Source of the DNA: a virus
IMG/VR virus record: IMGVR_UViG_3300048928_000316
Coordinates: 1-33,069 of that record
DNA: 33,069 nt
Reading direction: 5' to 3' (one strand)
Shown here: positions 14,008-22,725 of the stretch, piece after piece
Layout of the letters: each line of letters begins with the position of its first letter
How positions within the stretch are numbered: the stretch's first letter is position 1
Position numbers and translations under genes: made by a program
Notes under the pieces: generated by a model
The model's input: the letters and a program-made list of their open reading frames with translations, nothing else
Databases searched by the model: none
What the model was told of the DNA's origin: nothing

Positions 14008-14541
14008 ATGGCCGGAAACGGAAACTCGGGTCGCCCTGGAACGCCGGCGGCGCTGAAATTACTGCAAGGTAATCGTGGCCGCGAAAATGTTAGCGACCTT
14101 CTGGCGCAGGTCGCGGCGCCGCCGGTACCGGTTGGTGCGCCGCCGATGCCGGACGTGCTTTCAGCTGATGCGATCGCCGAATGGGAGCAGCTGGTACCGG
14201 CGCTGATTTCGCTGGGCATCGTTTCTAAATTGGACTCGATGGCGCTGGCGACCTATTGCCAGGCGACCGCCGATTGGCGCCGGTACCAGCGGCTGATCAC
14301 GAAGCGCAATGACGCTTCTGATGATGACCTGGGCGGCGACATCCAGACCTTCAAAACCGGCGCGCAGCAAATGCACGTCCTTCGCCAGCTCGCGAACGAC
14401 GCCGAAAAGCGTGCCAACGCTGCCGGTGTCCAGTTCGGCCTGTCGCCTATGTCCCGGCGCAATCTGAAAACGTCGCCGGCGCCGCAAGGTGAGCTATTCC
14501 CCAATGAGCAACGAGACGCCGCAGACAAGTACTTCAACTGA
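14008..14541 (+). CDS. terS: Terminase small subunit (P27 family)
   Basis: 177 aa, start 14008 with AGGGG upstream. The N-terminal GRPGTPAALKLLQGNRGRENVS and the following helical DNA-binding part (WEQLVPALISLGIVSKLDSMALATYCQATADWRRYQR) are typical of the P27 small terminase. The end KRANAAGVQFGLSPMSRRNLKT is also characteristic. It recognises the packaging site and regulates the large subunit. It overlaps the large terminase gene by 38 nt. Confidence 0.9.
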   Translation: MAGNGNSGRPGTPAALKLLQGNRGRENVSDLLAQVAAPPVPVGAPPMPDVLSADAIAEWEQLVPALISLGIVSKLDSMALATYCQATADWRRYQRLITKRNDASDDDLGGDIQTFKTGAQQMHVLRQLANDAEKRANAAGVQFGLSPMSRRNLKTSPAPQGELFPNEQRDAADKYFN

Positions 14542-16327
14542 TGATCGCGTCAGCGCGTTCGCGCTGGCGGTGTTGGCCGGCGATATCGTCGCCGGTCCCG
14601 ATGTCCGCAACGCCTGCAAACGGCACCTGCAAGACCTCAAACACGGGCCAGCGCGTGGCTTGATCTGGGATCTGGGCAAGGCCAACCGAGCCATAGGTTT
14701 TTTCGAAGAGGTGCTTTGCCTCAACGGCGGCGATTACGAAGGCATGCCGTTCCTGCTGGCCCCGTGGCAAGCCTTTGTCATCGGTAGTCTGTTCGGTTGG
14801 ATGACAGTAGATGGGTTCCGCCGCTTCCGCTTGGGCTACATCGAAACCGGTAAAGGCTCGGGAAAAAGCCCGTTGGTGGCTGGTATTGGCCTGTACGGAT
14901 TGGTGTCGGATGGCGAGCAACGCGCGGAGATCTATGCCGCTGCGACCAAACGTGACCAGGCAATGATCCTGTTTCGTGATGCCGTGTCGATGGTCGACAT
15001 GTCAACCAAACTCCGATCGCGCCTAGTGCAGTCGGGCCGTGACGAAAAGGTGTGGAACCTGTTCTACCCCAATACTAATTCGTTCTTCCGGCCGATCAGT
15101 GCCGACGAAGGCAAGTCAGGCCCGCGGCCTCACATCGGCCTGCTTGATGAGGTGCACGAACACAAAACCGCCGCCACCGTGAACATGATGCGCGCCGGTA
15201 CTAAGAACCGCCGCAAGGCCATGGTGGTGATGATCACCAACAGCGGCTCCGACAAGAAGACTGTGTGCGGTCAGTATCACGACTTGGGCGTCCGTATCTG
15301 CGCCGGCATCGAAGCTGACGACAGCTTCTTTGCATTCATCTGTTCGCTCGACGAGGGCGACGATCCATTCAAAGATGAAAGCTGCTGGGCGAAGGTCAAC
15401 CCCTCGCTCGATCACATCGCAGAAGGCCAGGCCGACGGCATCCCCGGCCGCAAGTATTTGCGAGAGCAGGTGAAGGCTGCCCGGGGGTTGCCCGCTCAAG
15501 AGTCCGTGGTGCGACGCTTGAACTTCTGCGAGTGGACCCAGGCCGATGCCCCTTGGATTTCGTGGGCAGTTTGGAAGCAGGCGGAAGAGCGTGTGCCGAT
15601 GCGGATGTTGCGCAACCGGCGCTGTGTCGGCGGCCTGGACCTGGCAAGTACCACCGACCTGACGGCATTCGTTCTGCTTTTCTGGCCGGCGCCGCACGAT
15701 CCGCACTGGCGGGTGCTGCCGTACTTCTGGATCCCGGACGACGATCTGCAAGGTCGTGAGGACCGCGACAAGGTGCCTTATGCCATGTGGGTCAAGGCCG
15801 GGCACCTTGAAACAACACCAGGGCGGGCCATCAGCAAGCTCCATGTGCTGCGGCGCCTGGTCACTATCACCGCGTACTTCGGCGTGGAGCGTATCGCCTA
15901 CGACCGTTGGCGGATCGAAGACCTGCTGCAACTGATGTCGGAATACGACATCACGCTGCCCGAGATGGTGGGCTTCGGACAAGGCTTCAAGGACATGGGC
16001 CCCGCCGTTGACGAGTTTGAGCGGCGCCTGCTTGGCCTCGCTCCCGAGGCTGAGGGCAACGGCGTGATTGACCTTGATCCCAGCGAGTGGGAGCTGGTCG
16101 AAAGCGAAACAGTCGAAACCCTGCGACATGACGGTAACCCCGTAATGACCTGGAACGCTGGCAACGCGGTAATCGTTTCTGACCCAGCCAACAACCGCAA
16201 AGCCGACAAGGCTAAGGCGACGGGCCGAATCGACGGCATTGTCGCCGCCATCATGGCCACTGGCATCAGCGGTAAGGCCGCCGGCGCCGGTGGCACATCC
16301 ATCTACGACGAAGGGGTCGGTATATGA
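14504..16327 (+). CDS. terL: Terminase large subunit
   Basis: 607 aa from the ATG at 14504, with AAGGTGAG 9 nt upstream. The ATPase domain has Walker A ETGKGSGKS (114-122) and Walker B GLLDEVHEH with Asp215-Glu216. The C-terminal RNase H-like nuclease has GGLDLASTTDLTAFVLLF (around 380) and the closing Asp in RIDGIVAAIMA. It belongs to the Terminase_1 type, translocating DNA into the prohead and cutting concatemers. The stop overlaps a tiny membrane-protein gene in ATGA. Confidence 0.95.
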   Translation: MSNETPQTSTSTDDRVSAFALAVLAGDIVAGPDVRNACKRHLQDLKHGPARGLIWDLGKANRAIGFFEEVLCLNGGDYEGMPFLLAPWQAFVIGSLFGWMTVDGFRRFRLGYIETGKGSGKSPLVAGIGLYGLVSDGEQRAEIYAAATKRDQAMILFRDAVSMVDMSTKLRSRLVQSGRDEKVWNLFYPNTNSFFRPISADEGKSGPRPHIGLLDEVHEHKTAATVNMMRAGTKNRRKAMVVMITNSGSDKKTVCGQYHDLGVRICAGIEADDSFFAFICSLDEGDDPFKDESCWAKVNPSLDHIAEGQADGIPGRKYLREQVKAARGLPAQESVVRRLNFCEWTQADAPWISWAVWKQAEERVPMRMLRNRRCVGGLDLASTTDLTAFVLLFWPAPHDPHWRVLPYFWIPDDDLQGREDRDKVPYAMWVKAGHLETTPGRAISKLHVLRRLVTITAYFGVERIAYDRWRIEDLLQLMSEYDITLPEMVGFGQGFKDMGPAVDEFERRLLGLAPEAEGNGVIDLDPSEWELVESETVETLRHDGNPVMTWNAGNAVIVSDPANNRKADKAKATGRIDGIVAAIMATGISGKAAGAGGTSIYDEGVGI

Positions 16328-16503
16328 AACTGGTCGTTCTGTCCTGGCTGTCCGGCCTGCTGGGCTTCTGCCTGCTGGTTGGCGGTGTGGCGATGGTCCA
16401 CGTGCCCGCCGCGTGTGTCGTGGCAGGTGTCGGGCTTATGGCCTGGTCCTGGCTGGCAGATCGCGCAGCTGCTGCAACGCAACCCAAACCCAAAGGAGGT
16501 TGA
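16324..16503 (+). CDS. Tiny two-helix membrane protein between terminase and portal
   Basis: 59 aa. It starts in ATGA with the terminase stop and ends two bases before the portal start. Two hydrophobic helices (LVVLSWLSGLLGFCLLVGGV and VPAACVVAGVGLMAWSWLA) precede a short tail QPKPKGG. The AAAGGAGG ribosome site of the portal lies inside its last codons. Unannotated small proteins are common at this position in HK97-type phages; the function is unknown. The tight couplings on both sides support that it is translated. Confidence 0.65.
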   Translation: MKLVVLSWLSGLLGFCLLVGGVAMVHVPAACVVAGVGLMAWSWLADRAAAATQPKPKGG

Positions 16504-16505
16504 GC

Positions 16506-17777
16506 ATGTTCTTTTCAAGCGTGCTCGGCGAAGGGCGTGGCAACCTCACGGAGACGGGTAGCGGGTTCTGGCGCGGCCTGATCGGCAGCGGGCGTAACAG
16601 CTCCGGGGTGAAGGTCACTCCGGAGTCAGCGTTGGGTTTGCCGATCCTGCAGAACTGCGTCACGTTGCTAGCCGAGACCATGGGGCAGTTGCCTTGTGAG
16701 ATGTACAAGCGCCTGGACAAGGGCCAGCGCGAATCAGCGATCAACCATCCCGCGTATGACGTTCTGCGGTATCAGCCAAACGGTTTTCAGACTCCGTATG
16801 AATTCATGGAGTGCATGCAGGGCGCTGCTGGCTTGCGTGGCAACGGTTACAGCTTTATCGACCGTCGCGATGACGGCAACATCGTTGCGCTCTGGCCGTT
16901 GTGCAACGACAAGGTGCAGGTGCTCAAGGGTGGCGACATGCTGCCTTACTACCGGATCGGTGGCGGTGAAGCGTTGCCAATGCGCATGATTCATCACGTG
17001 CGGTGGTTCAGCACGAACCACTACGTTGGTCTGTCACCGATTGAGGTGCACGCCGATTCACTGGGTTTGGCCCAGGCTGTCAGGCAATACACGGGCAAGA
17101 GCTTTGCCAACGGTGTGACGGTCTCCGGCGTGATCGAGCGGCCGCGCGAGGCGCCTGCGATCAAGGACCAGGGCAGCATCGACAAAATCGTCGACCAGTG
17201 GGGCCAGAAGTTCGGTGGCATGGACAACGCCAAGAAGGTGGCGTTGCTGCAAGAGGGTATGACCTTCAAGCCCGTCTCAATGAACAACGTGGATGCTGAG
17301 GTGCTGGGGATTCTCAAAACCACCGGTACCGATATCGCTCGGATCTACAAGATCCCGCTGCCCATGGTTAACGACTTAGAGAAATCCAACTACAACACCC
17401 TTGAGCAACTGATGATTCAGTTCGTGGTGTTCGCGTTGCTGCCATGGGTCAAGCGTCACGAACAATCGATGATGCGCGACTTCCTGTTGCCGGCCGACCG
17501 GCGCAACTACTTCATCGAGTTCAACCTCTCCGGGTTACTGCGCGGTGATCAGAAGAGCCGATACGAAGCCTATGCCATTGGACGGCAGTGGGGCTGGCTG
17601 AGTGCCAACGACATTCGGCGCCTGGAGAACATGCCGCCGGTTACCGGTGGCGACATCTACATGCAGCCGCTGAACATGGTTGACGCAGGCAAGAGCGGCG
17701 CCGACTTGACCAACCCTGCGGTGCGCGCGCAACTCGAAATGCAGCACGCACAAATTGAGAGGATTCTGGCGCAATGA
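16506..17777 (+). CDS. Portal protein (HK97 type)
   Basis: 423 aa from the ATG at 16506 with AAAGGAGGT 5 nt upstream; the long upstream frame is a shadow of terL. Features are SALGLPILQNCVTLLAETMGQLPCEMYKR, HPAYDVLRYQPN, MTPYEFMECM-like segment, LRGNGYSFIDR, and the wing/stem segment DIARIYKIPLPMVNDLEKSNYNT in part. All are typical of Phage_portal family dodecameric portals, the DNA channel at the head vertex. It overlaps the protease gene (ATGA). Confidence 0.95.
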   Translation: MFFSSVLGEGRGNLTETGSGFWRGLIGSGRNSSGVKVTPESALGLPILQNCVTLLAETMGQLPCEMYKRLDKGQRESAINHPAYDVLRYQPNGFQTPYEFMECMQGAAGLRGNGYSFIDRRDDGNIVALWPLCNDKVQVLKGGDMLPYYRIGGGEALPMRMIHHVRWFSTNHYVGLSPIEVHADSLGLAQAVRQYTGKSFANGVTVSGVIERPREAPAIKDQGSIDKIVDQWGQKFGGMDNAKKVALLQEGMTFKPVSMNNVDAEVLGILKTTGTDIARIYKIPLPMVNDLEKSNYNTLEQLMIQFVVFALLPWVKRHEQSMMRDFLLPADRRNYFIEFNLSGLLRGDQKSRYEAYAIGRQWGWLSANDIRRLENMPPVTGGDIYMQPLNMVDAGKSGADLTNPAVRAQLEMQHAQIERILAQ

Positions 17778-18718
17778 AAAACTACCTGAGAGCCTCCAGC
17801 CTGCTGTTCAACCAGCCGCTGTTGGTAATGCCTGATATGTTGGATCTGGGCGTTCGCTGGGCCAACCAGGTGATGAGCTTGAACATTGTCAACATCGGTG
17901 GGCAGGGCACCCCCGGCCTGTGGTCGGATGACGGAATGGACCGCATTGCCCAGCGCGAAGAAGAGCGCCGAACTGCAATCGCACGCACTGGTATCGAGGT
18001 GATTCCTGTCAGCGGCGTGCTGGTCAGTCGTGGCAGCCACATCGGTATGTGCGAAACGATGACCAGCTATGAACAGCTGCGTGGGCAAATTCGCAACGCG
18101 GTTGCTGACCCAATGGTCGAGCGGATCGTGCTCGACATCGACAGCCCAGGCGGTTCTGCCGTGGGAGCTTTTGAACTGGCGGCCGATATCCGCGCTATGG
18201 CCCAACAGAAGCCGATTACCGGCATCGTCAACTTCATGGCCTACAGCGGTGGCTATCTTCTCGGCTCAGCCTGTAGTGAGCTGGTGGTGAGTCAGACCAG
18301 TGGTGTCGGGTCCATCGGCGTCATTGCCAGCCACATGGACCGCTCCAAGATGGAGGAGGGCATGGGCGTCAAAGTGACCACTGTGTTTGCCGGTGCCCAC
18401 AAAAACGATCTCAGCCCTCACGAACCTTTGAGCGACCAGTCGCTCAAGTACCTCAACGACGTGGTGCAGGAGAGCTACCAGCTCTTCGTTAACGCCGTCG
18501 CCGAATACCGGGGGCTGTCCGCACAACAGGTCATGGCAACCGAGGCCGGGCTCTATCGCGGCCAGGCCGGCATTACTGCTGGGTTGGCAGACCGAATGCA
18601 GAGCCCGCAGCAGGCCGTTGATGATCTTTCCCATTCTGTCGCTGTGAGTCGGGCGAACCGGCCGGGCGGTCGCATCGCGGTTCGCGCCGCTGCACTGAAT
18701 CTTCAAACACTGAGCTGA
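17774..18718 (+). CDS. S49 (SppA/ClpP-fold) prohead maturation protease
   Basis: 314 aa. The S49 core includes IPVSGVLVSRG, the oxyanion region DIDSPGGSAVG (121-131), the nucleophile Ser158 in AYSGGYLL and the general base Lys210 in AGAHKNDLSP. The C-terminal helix has VVQESYQLFVNAVAEYRGLS. It probably cleaves the capsid and scaffold during prohead maturation. There is no signal peptide, unlike host SppA. It lies between portal and capsid genes and is followed by a terminator. Confidence 0.93.
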   Translation: MKNYLRASSLLFNQPLLVMPDMLDLGVRWANQVMSLNIVNIGGQGTPGLWSDDGMDRIAQREEERRTAIARTGIEVIPVSGVLVSRGSHIGMCETMTSYEQLRGQIRNAVADPMVERIVLDIDSPGGSAVGAFELAADIRAMAQQKPITGIVNFMAYSGGYLLGSACSELVVSQTSGVGSIGVIASHMDRSKMEEGMGVKVTTVFAGAHKNDLSPHEPLSDQSLKYLNDVVQESYQLFVNAVAEYRGLSAQQVMATEAGLYRGQAGITAGLADRMQSPQQAVDDLSHSVAVSRANRPGGRIAVRAAALNLQTLS

Positions 18719-18739
18719 CCGCGTTCGCGGCACTCGTCG

Positions 18740-18763
18740 AAGCCCGCCTTGTGCGGGTTTTTT
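18740..18763 (+). terminator. Terminator before capsid gene
   Basis: CCCGC (18743-18747) and GCGGG (18753-18757), extended by A-T and G-T pairs, form a stem followed by TTTTTT (18758-18763). It lies between the protease and capsid genes, so it may set their expression ratio or be read through. Confidence 0.75.
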
Positions 18764-18780
18764 AATGCCCAGGAGGCACC

Positions 18781-20091
18781 ATGTCCCTTGTACTTCAAAT
18801 GCGTAGCGAACGCGCCAAACTCGTTGAGCAGGTCCAGGCCCTGGCCCAGATCGAGTCGGGCGGCGGTAATCTGACCGTCGAGCAACTGTCGCAGTTTGCG
18901 CAGTTGGAAACGCAGATCAACGAAATGACCGCGAAGATTACTCGCGCTGAAAGCGCCGAGCGTATCGCGGCAGCAGCAGCGGTGCCTGTCGAGGAAAGCG
19001 CGCAGGGCAATAAAGGCTCTCCAGCCCATATCAGCGTTCACAGCGAACCAACGAAGCCGGGTGTTGCGATGGCGCAAATGGTGCGCCTCATGGTCCAGGC
19101 TGGTGGCAATCAACACGTCGCTGCTGAAATGGCCAAGACGGGCGGTTACGGCGCCGATGTGCATATGGCGCTTTCCACTGTGACTCCCGGTTCCGGTGGT
19201 GTGCTGGTACCCGAGAATTTCAGTACCAGCGTTATCGAATCGCTGCGGCCTAAGTCCGTGGTGCGCAAGATGGGCGCCATCAGCCTGCCGCTGAACAATG
19301 GCAACCTGACCATGCCTCGCGTGCTTGGCAACACTCAGGTGACCTACCTGGGCACCGAGGAAGACATTGCGATCACTGATATGCAGTTCGGTGACCTCAA
19401 GCTGTCCGCCAAGAAGGCGGCAGCGATCGTGCCAATCTCAAATGACCTGTTGGCGTATGCGGGCGTTAACCCGCGCATCGACTCCCAGGTCAGCAGCGAT
19501 CTGGCGGTCAGCATGGGGCTCTCGGAAGATCTTCACTTTATCCGAGGTGCTGGCACCGGCTCGCTGCCGAAGGGCCTGCGCTACTGGGCCCTGCCTGGCA
19601 ACGTGATGGGGGCGCCTGCTGGTGCAACGCTTGCCGTTGTCGACCTGTACCTGGGCGGCATGATGCTGCGCCTGGAAGGGGCCAACGTGGATCTGGCTGG
19701 CTGTGGCTGGATCATGGCACCACGCACCATCCGTTGGCTGCAATCGCTGCGCGACGGCAACGGTAACAAGGCTTACCCAGAAATCGACGGCGGAATGTTG
19801 AAGGGCTATCCAGTGGCACTGACCACTCAAGTGCCGGTCAACCTGGGCGCCGGCGGTAACGAGTCCGAGATCTACTTCGTGAACTTCGCCGACTGCTATA
19901 TCGGTGAAGACACCACGCTGGCGATTGCGATCAGCACCGAGGCCTCCTACAAGGATGGCGCCGGTAACACCGTCAGCGCGTTCCAGCGTGATCAGACCCT
20001 GATCCGCGTGATCAGCAAGCACGACTTCGGCCCGCGTCACGTCGAGTCGATTTCCGTGGGCACCGGTATCACTTGGGGCGCCGGTATGTAA
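18781..20091 (+). CDS. Major capsid protein (HK97 fold)
   Basis: 436 aa with AGGAGG 5-10 nt upstream. Residues 1-80 form a coiled-coil delta/scaffold domain (MRSERAKLVEQVQALAQ ... ETQINEMTAKITRAE). The mature capsid part then shows SGGVLVPENFSTSVIESLRPKSVVRKMGA, NLTMPRVLGN and FGDLKLSAKKAAAIVPISNDLLAYA, plus the C-terminal ISTEASYKDGAGNTVSAFQRDQTLIRVISKHDFGPRH. This matches Phage_capsid proteins. The delta domain would be removed by the S49 protease. Confidence 0.95.
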   Translation: MSLVLQMRSERAKLVEQVQALAQIESGGGNLTVEQLSQFAQLETQINEMTAKITRAESAERIAAAAAVPVEESAQGNKGSPAHISVHSEPTKPGVAMAQMVRLMVQAGGNQHVAAEMAKTGGYGADVHMALSTVTPGSGGVLVPENFSTSVIESLRPKSVVRKMGAISLPLNNGNLTMPRVLGNTQVTYLGTEEDIAITDMQFGDLKLSAKKAAAIVPISNDLLAYAGVNPRIDSQVSSDLAVSMGLSEDLHFIRGAGTGSLPKGLRYWALPGNVMGAPAGATLAVVDLYLGGMMLRLEGANVDLAGCGWIMAPRTIRWLQSLRDGNGNKAYPEIDGGMLKGYPVALTTQVPVNLGAGGNESEIYFVNFADCYIGEDTTLAIAISTEASYKDGAGNTVSAFQRDQTLIRVISKHDFGPRHVESISVGTGITWGAGM

Positions 20092-20096
20092 TCCCC

Positions 20097-20119
20097 TGGC
20101 CCTGCCTTTGGTGGGGCCA
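20097..20119 (+). other. Stem-loop after capsid gene
   Basis: TGGCCCTGCC and GGTGGGGCCA form a 10-bp stem with two G-T pairs and a TTT loop, 5 bp after the capsid stop. There is no U-tract. It may protect the capsid mRNA 3' end or attenuate downstream expression. Confidence 0.5.
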
Positions 20120-20140
20120 ACTACTTGAGCAGGCAACAAT

Positions 20141-20464
20141 ATGACCGATATGAAAATCGTCACCTTCGAGAAGGAGTGGCGCGGCTACGCGATCGGGGAA
20201 ACCGCGGGCTTTGATCCTGCTGCGGCGGATGCGCTGATCGATGCGGGCCGGGCAAGACTTTATGTGGAAAAAGCTTCCACTGAAAAGGTAGTCACCCCGC
20301 CTACCGGCAAGAAGGGTGCCGGCAAAAAAAATGCGGCCCAAAAGTCCGCTGACCAGCAGCCAGTAGATCCGCCGGAAGAAGAGCCGCAAGAGCAGGCGCC
20401 GCTGGAAAATCCGGCGGAACAGCAGGAAGAGGGCGGAACCGAAGAACTCGACGAGAAGCCGTAA
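20141..20464 (+). CDS. Hypothetical head protein with acidic low-complexity tail
   Basis: 107 aa. The N-terminal 45 residues (MKIVTFEKEWRGYAIGETAGFDPAAADALIDAGRARLY) form a small domain common to proteins encoded after HK97-type capsids. Residues 46-70 are Lys-rich and the rest Glu/Pro/Gln-rich and probably disordered. It is placed between capsid and connector genes, so it is perhaps a head-associated protein. No proven role. Confidence 0.7.
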   Translation: MTDMKIVTFEKEWRGYAIGETAGFDPAAADALIDAGRARLYVEKASTEKVVTPPTGKKGAGKKNAAQKSADQQPVDPPEEEPQEQAPLENPAEQQEEGGTEELDEKP

Positions 20465-20467
20465 GTC

Positions 20468-21019
20468 ATGGCCCGTCGAATTGAGTACTTCGGTGAGCCG
20501 GTCCTGACGCTCGACCAGGTGGCATTTCAGTGTCGTGTTGAGCCGGAGGACATGGCGCCGGAACTGATCGAGCAAATCATCATCCCTGGCGTCACCACTC
20601 AATGCGAGTCGAAAACGGGCGCAGCAATTCGCGGTGCTGTTTACGAAGAAGAGTGGCCCGCAGACCGGCAGAGCGGGCATGCCCTCGATGTTGGCCAGGC
20701 AAGCGAAATTGTGTCGGTATTCTCCCAGCAGTCCAGCGGTAGCTGGGTGGAGCAGGGTGGGCCGTTTGACCTGCGCCAGGACCAGCGGGAAAGCTTCCTG
20801 CACTTCCCTGCGATTCGGCCCGCTGGGCGGCTCCGCATCCGCTACAGGGCGGGGTTAGATATTAGCCTTCACCCGGGCGTGCGCAATTGGCTGTTGATGG
20901 CGGCGGCGACAATCTACCGGTACCCGGAAGTGTTCCTGGTCGGGCACACGCTGGCCGAGTTGCCCTCAACGTTCCTTGATCACCTGGTGGCAGAGATCAC
21001 CGTGCCGCCGAGGTTCTAA
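20468..21019 (+). CDS. Head-tail connector (gp6-like adaptor)
   Basis: 183 aa, 3 bp after the previous gene. The opening EPVLTLDQVAFQCRVEPEDMAPELIEQIIIPGVTTQCESKTGAAI and the closing LLMAAATIYRYPEVFLVG are characteristic of gp6-like phage connector proteins. These are alpha-helical adaptors that form a ring under the portal. The insertion of about 60 residues in the middle (beta-rich, SIVSVFSQQSSGSWV-like) is usual for the longer members. Confidence 0.8.
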   Translation: MARRIEYFGEPVLTLDQVAFQCRVEPEDMAPELIEQIIIPGVTTQCESKTGAAIRGAVYEEEWPADRQSGHALDVGQASEIVSVFSQQSSGSWVEQGGPFDLRQDQRESFLHFPAIRPAGRLRIRYRAGLDISLHPGVRNWLLMAAATIYRYPEVFLVGHTLAELPSTFLDHLVAEITVPPRF

Positions 21020-21021
21020 CT

Positions 21022-21384
21022 ATGGCAATGCTTGAGCCCAGTGCCGGCGAGTTTGACCGGCGTATCACGCTGAGGTTGCGGTCTGACATCCCTGCGTCTG
21101 ATCTGGGTCTCGACTCACTGTTCACCGATCAGAAAAAACGGTGGGCAAAAATCGAGCCGGTCGGGACAGCGGTCTACGCCAACGGAGTTCAGACCGATGT
21201 GAAGATCACCCATCGTGTGACGCTTTACTACCTCAAAGGCATGAGCGATGCACATGAGGTCGTGCACGGTGGTTCGATTTACCGGGTGCGTCGGGTAGCC
21301 GATATGAACGGCGGTCACCGCTTCACATTGCTGGAGGTCGAAGAGCTGGGCGCGGCCCAGGCGGGAGGCGGTATCTATGGCTAA
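21022..21384 (+). CDS. Head closure / head-tail joining protein
   Basis: 120 aa, 2 bp after the connector gene. The pattern SAGEFDRRITLRLR ... WAKIEPVGTAVY ... HRVTLYYLKGMSDAHEVVHGGSIYRVRRVADMNGGHRFTLLEVEEL is the Phage_H_T_join (SPP1 gp16-like) beta-barrel family. It would close the filled head and dock the tail. Overlaps the next gene by 8 nt. Confidence 0.88.
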   Translation: MAMLEPSAGEFDRRITLRLRSDIPASDLGLDSLFTDQKKRWAKIEPVGTAVYANGVQTDVKITHRVTLYYLKGMSDAHEVVHGGSIYRVRRVADMNGGHRFTLLEVEELGAAQAGGGIYG

Positions 21385-21898
21385 CTCAGTTGGCGTTGAC
21401 GGTTACATTCATATCGAAGGCTTCGAAAAATTCGAACGCGAAGCCTTCGACAAGAAGAAGATCCGTGCGGCCATGCGCAAGGCTGGCAAGCTGGTGCGGC
21501 AACGGGCGCAGATGAACATCGCCCTTGCCCGAGGCCAAGACGGCTACCCCCTGAACCGGACTGGCGCGTTGCTGGGTTCGATCAACTTCAAGGTTTCCCG
21601 GTCTGGCTTCATGGTCAAGGTCGCGCCGTACAAGACCGGCGCCATGAAAGATTATTACCCGGCGTACCTGCACTACGGTGTGCGCCAGGGCAGCCGTATC
21701 AAGAAGTTGGCGCCCGGTGAAGGACGCGGCAAAAGCAACCGTCGGCGAAGTGGTGCAAGGGCGGCGTTGGTCGAAGCGCGTAAAAGCAATGGATGGCGGA
21801 TTGAACCGCGCGCCAACTACATGTCCGACGCCCTGCAGGATTCAGGCTCGGAAGTTCGGGCGATCTTGAGCCGGGCTTTTGCTGATGCTCTCGGATAG
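21377..21898 (+). CDS. HK97 gp10-like tail/neck protein
   Basis: 173 aa. IEGFEKFEREAFDKKKIRAAMRKAGKLVRQRAQMNIAL and LLGSINFKVSRSGFMVKVAPYK and the basic C-terminal half resemble HK97 gp10 family tail-component proteins. Position is standard: after head closure, before tail terminator. The very basic region 110-135 (IKKLAPGEGRGKSNRRRSGAR) stands out. Confidence 0.75.
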   Translation: MANSVGVDGYIHIEGFEKFEREAFDKKKIRAAMRKAGKLVRQRAQMNIALARGQDGYPLNRTGALLGSINFKVSRSGFMVKVAPYKTGAMKDYYPAYLHYGVRQGSRIKKLAPGEGRGKSNRRRSGARAALVEARKSNGWRIEPRANYMSDALQDSGSEVRAILSRAFADALG

Positions 21899-21955
21899 GG
21901 CACTCATCTCCCATAGATAGACCCGCCCGCGGCCCTCTATACCTGGACTTTCTCT

Positions 21956-22546
21956 ATGCGAGTTACCCCAATCGTTGCACAACTACGCCAGTACTGCCCA
22001 GGCTTCGCAGGTCGTGTTGCAGGCGGCATTGATTTTGAAGCCGTGGCGGCAAGCGCCAAGCTCAGTCGGCCTTCTGCCTATGTAATTCCCATCGGCGACA
22101 AGGCCGGTGCGAACGCGATCCAAACCGGCGTCCAGCAGGATATCAGCGACAAGTTCGACGTGGTGCTGGTCCTCGACACCCACGACGACCGCGGCCAGGA
22201 AGCCGCCGACCTGGTGCACGTTTTCCGCGCCGAGTTATGGCGTGCCCTCATCGGCTGGAAACCTGGGCCGGAATACGACCTGATCGAGTACGAAGGCGGT
22301 GAGCTGATCTCGATCAACCGCAACCGCACGATCTACCGGTTTACGTTCGCTTCTGACTTCCAGCTGGGGCGCAACACGTCGGCCGAGCCCGCCGAGACCT
22401 GGCACGAGTATGAGCTTGACGGCTTGCCACCGTTCACCGGCATGACCATCAACATGGACTGCATCGACCCGGCAGACCCCAACTTGCAATCCCCCGGCCC
22501 GGATGGGCGTATCGAAGCGAAATTCTCAGGAGACGTAACACCATGA
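21956..22546 (+). CDS. Tail terminator-like protein (Gp37 family)
   Basis: 196 aa. RVTPIVAQLRQYCPGFAGRVAGGIDFEAV ... PSAYVIPIGDKAG and DKFDVVLVLDTHDDRGQEAADLVHVFRAELWRALIGW fit the Mu Gp37/phage tail terminator family, which caps the tail tube and joins it to the head. No Shine-Dalgarno sequence precedes ATG 21956; the leader is pyrimidine-rich (GGACTTTCTCT), so translation may be weak. Overlaps the DUF2635 gene in ATGA. Confidence 0.75.
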   Translation: MRVTPIVAQLRQYCPGFAGRVAGGIDFEAVAASAKLSRPSAYVIPIGDKAGANAIQTGVQQDISDKFDVVLVLDTHDDRGQEAADLVHVFRAELWRALIGWKPGPEYDLIEYEGGELISINRNRTIYRFTFASDFQLGRNTSAEPAETWHEYELDGLPPFTGMTINMDCIDPADPNLQSPGPDGRIEAKFSGDVTP

Positions 22547-22725
22547 CCAAGCGCATCACCGTGGTGCCGGCCGCTGGCCGGGCCGTACCTGATCCTGAGG
22601 CGGGCGACCTGTTGCCGGCAGCGGGGCGGGAAGTTCCAGACAATGCCTGGTGGCGCCGCCGGCTGGCGGATGGAGACGTGACAACCAAGGCCGTGAAAGC
22701 GGCGAAACCAGAGGGAGCAAAATAA
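22543..22725 (+). CDS. DUF2635 protein (Mu gp38-like)
   Basis: 60 aa. VVPAAGRAVPDPEAGDLLPAAGREVPDNAWWRRRLADGDV is the DUF2635 signature: a prolyl/glycyl start followed by WWRRRLADGDV. In Mu-like tails this tiny gene lies immediately before the sheath gene, as here. The function is unknown. Starts in ATGA with the terminator gene and its TAA overlaps the sheath ATG (TAATG). Confidence 0.88.
   Translation: MTKRITVVPAAGRAVPDPEAGDLLPAAGREVPDNAWWRRRLADGDVTTKAVKAAKPEGAK

Noticed and set aside
15116-16129. 337-aa open frame on the minus strand
   Set aside because: Antisense to the large terminase; His/Gln/Val-rich shadow with no domain.
19438-20163. 241-aa open frame on the minus strand
   Set aside because: Antisense to the capsid gene.
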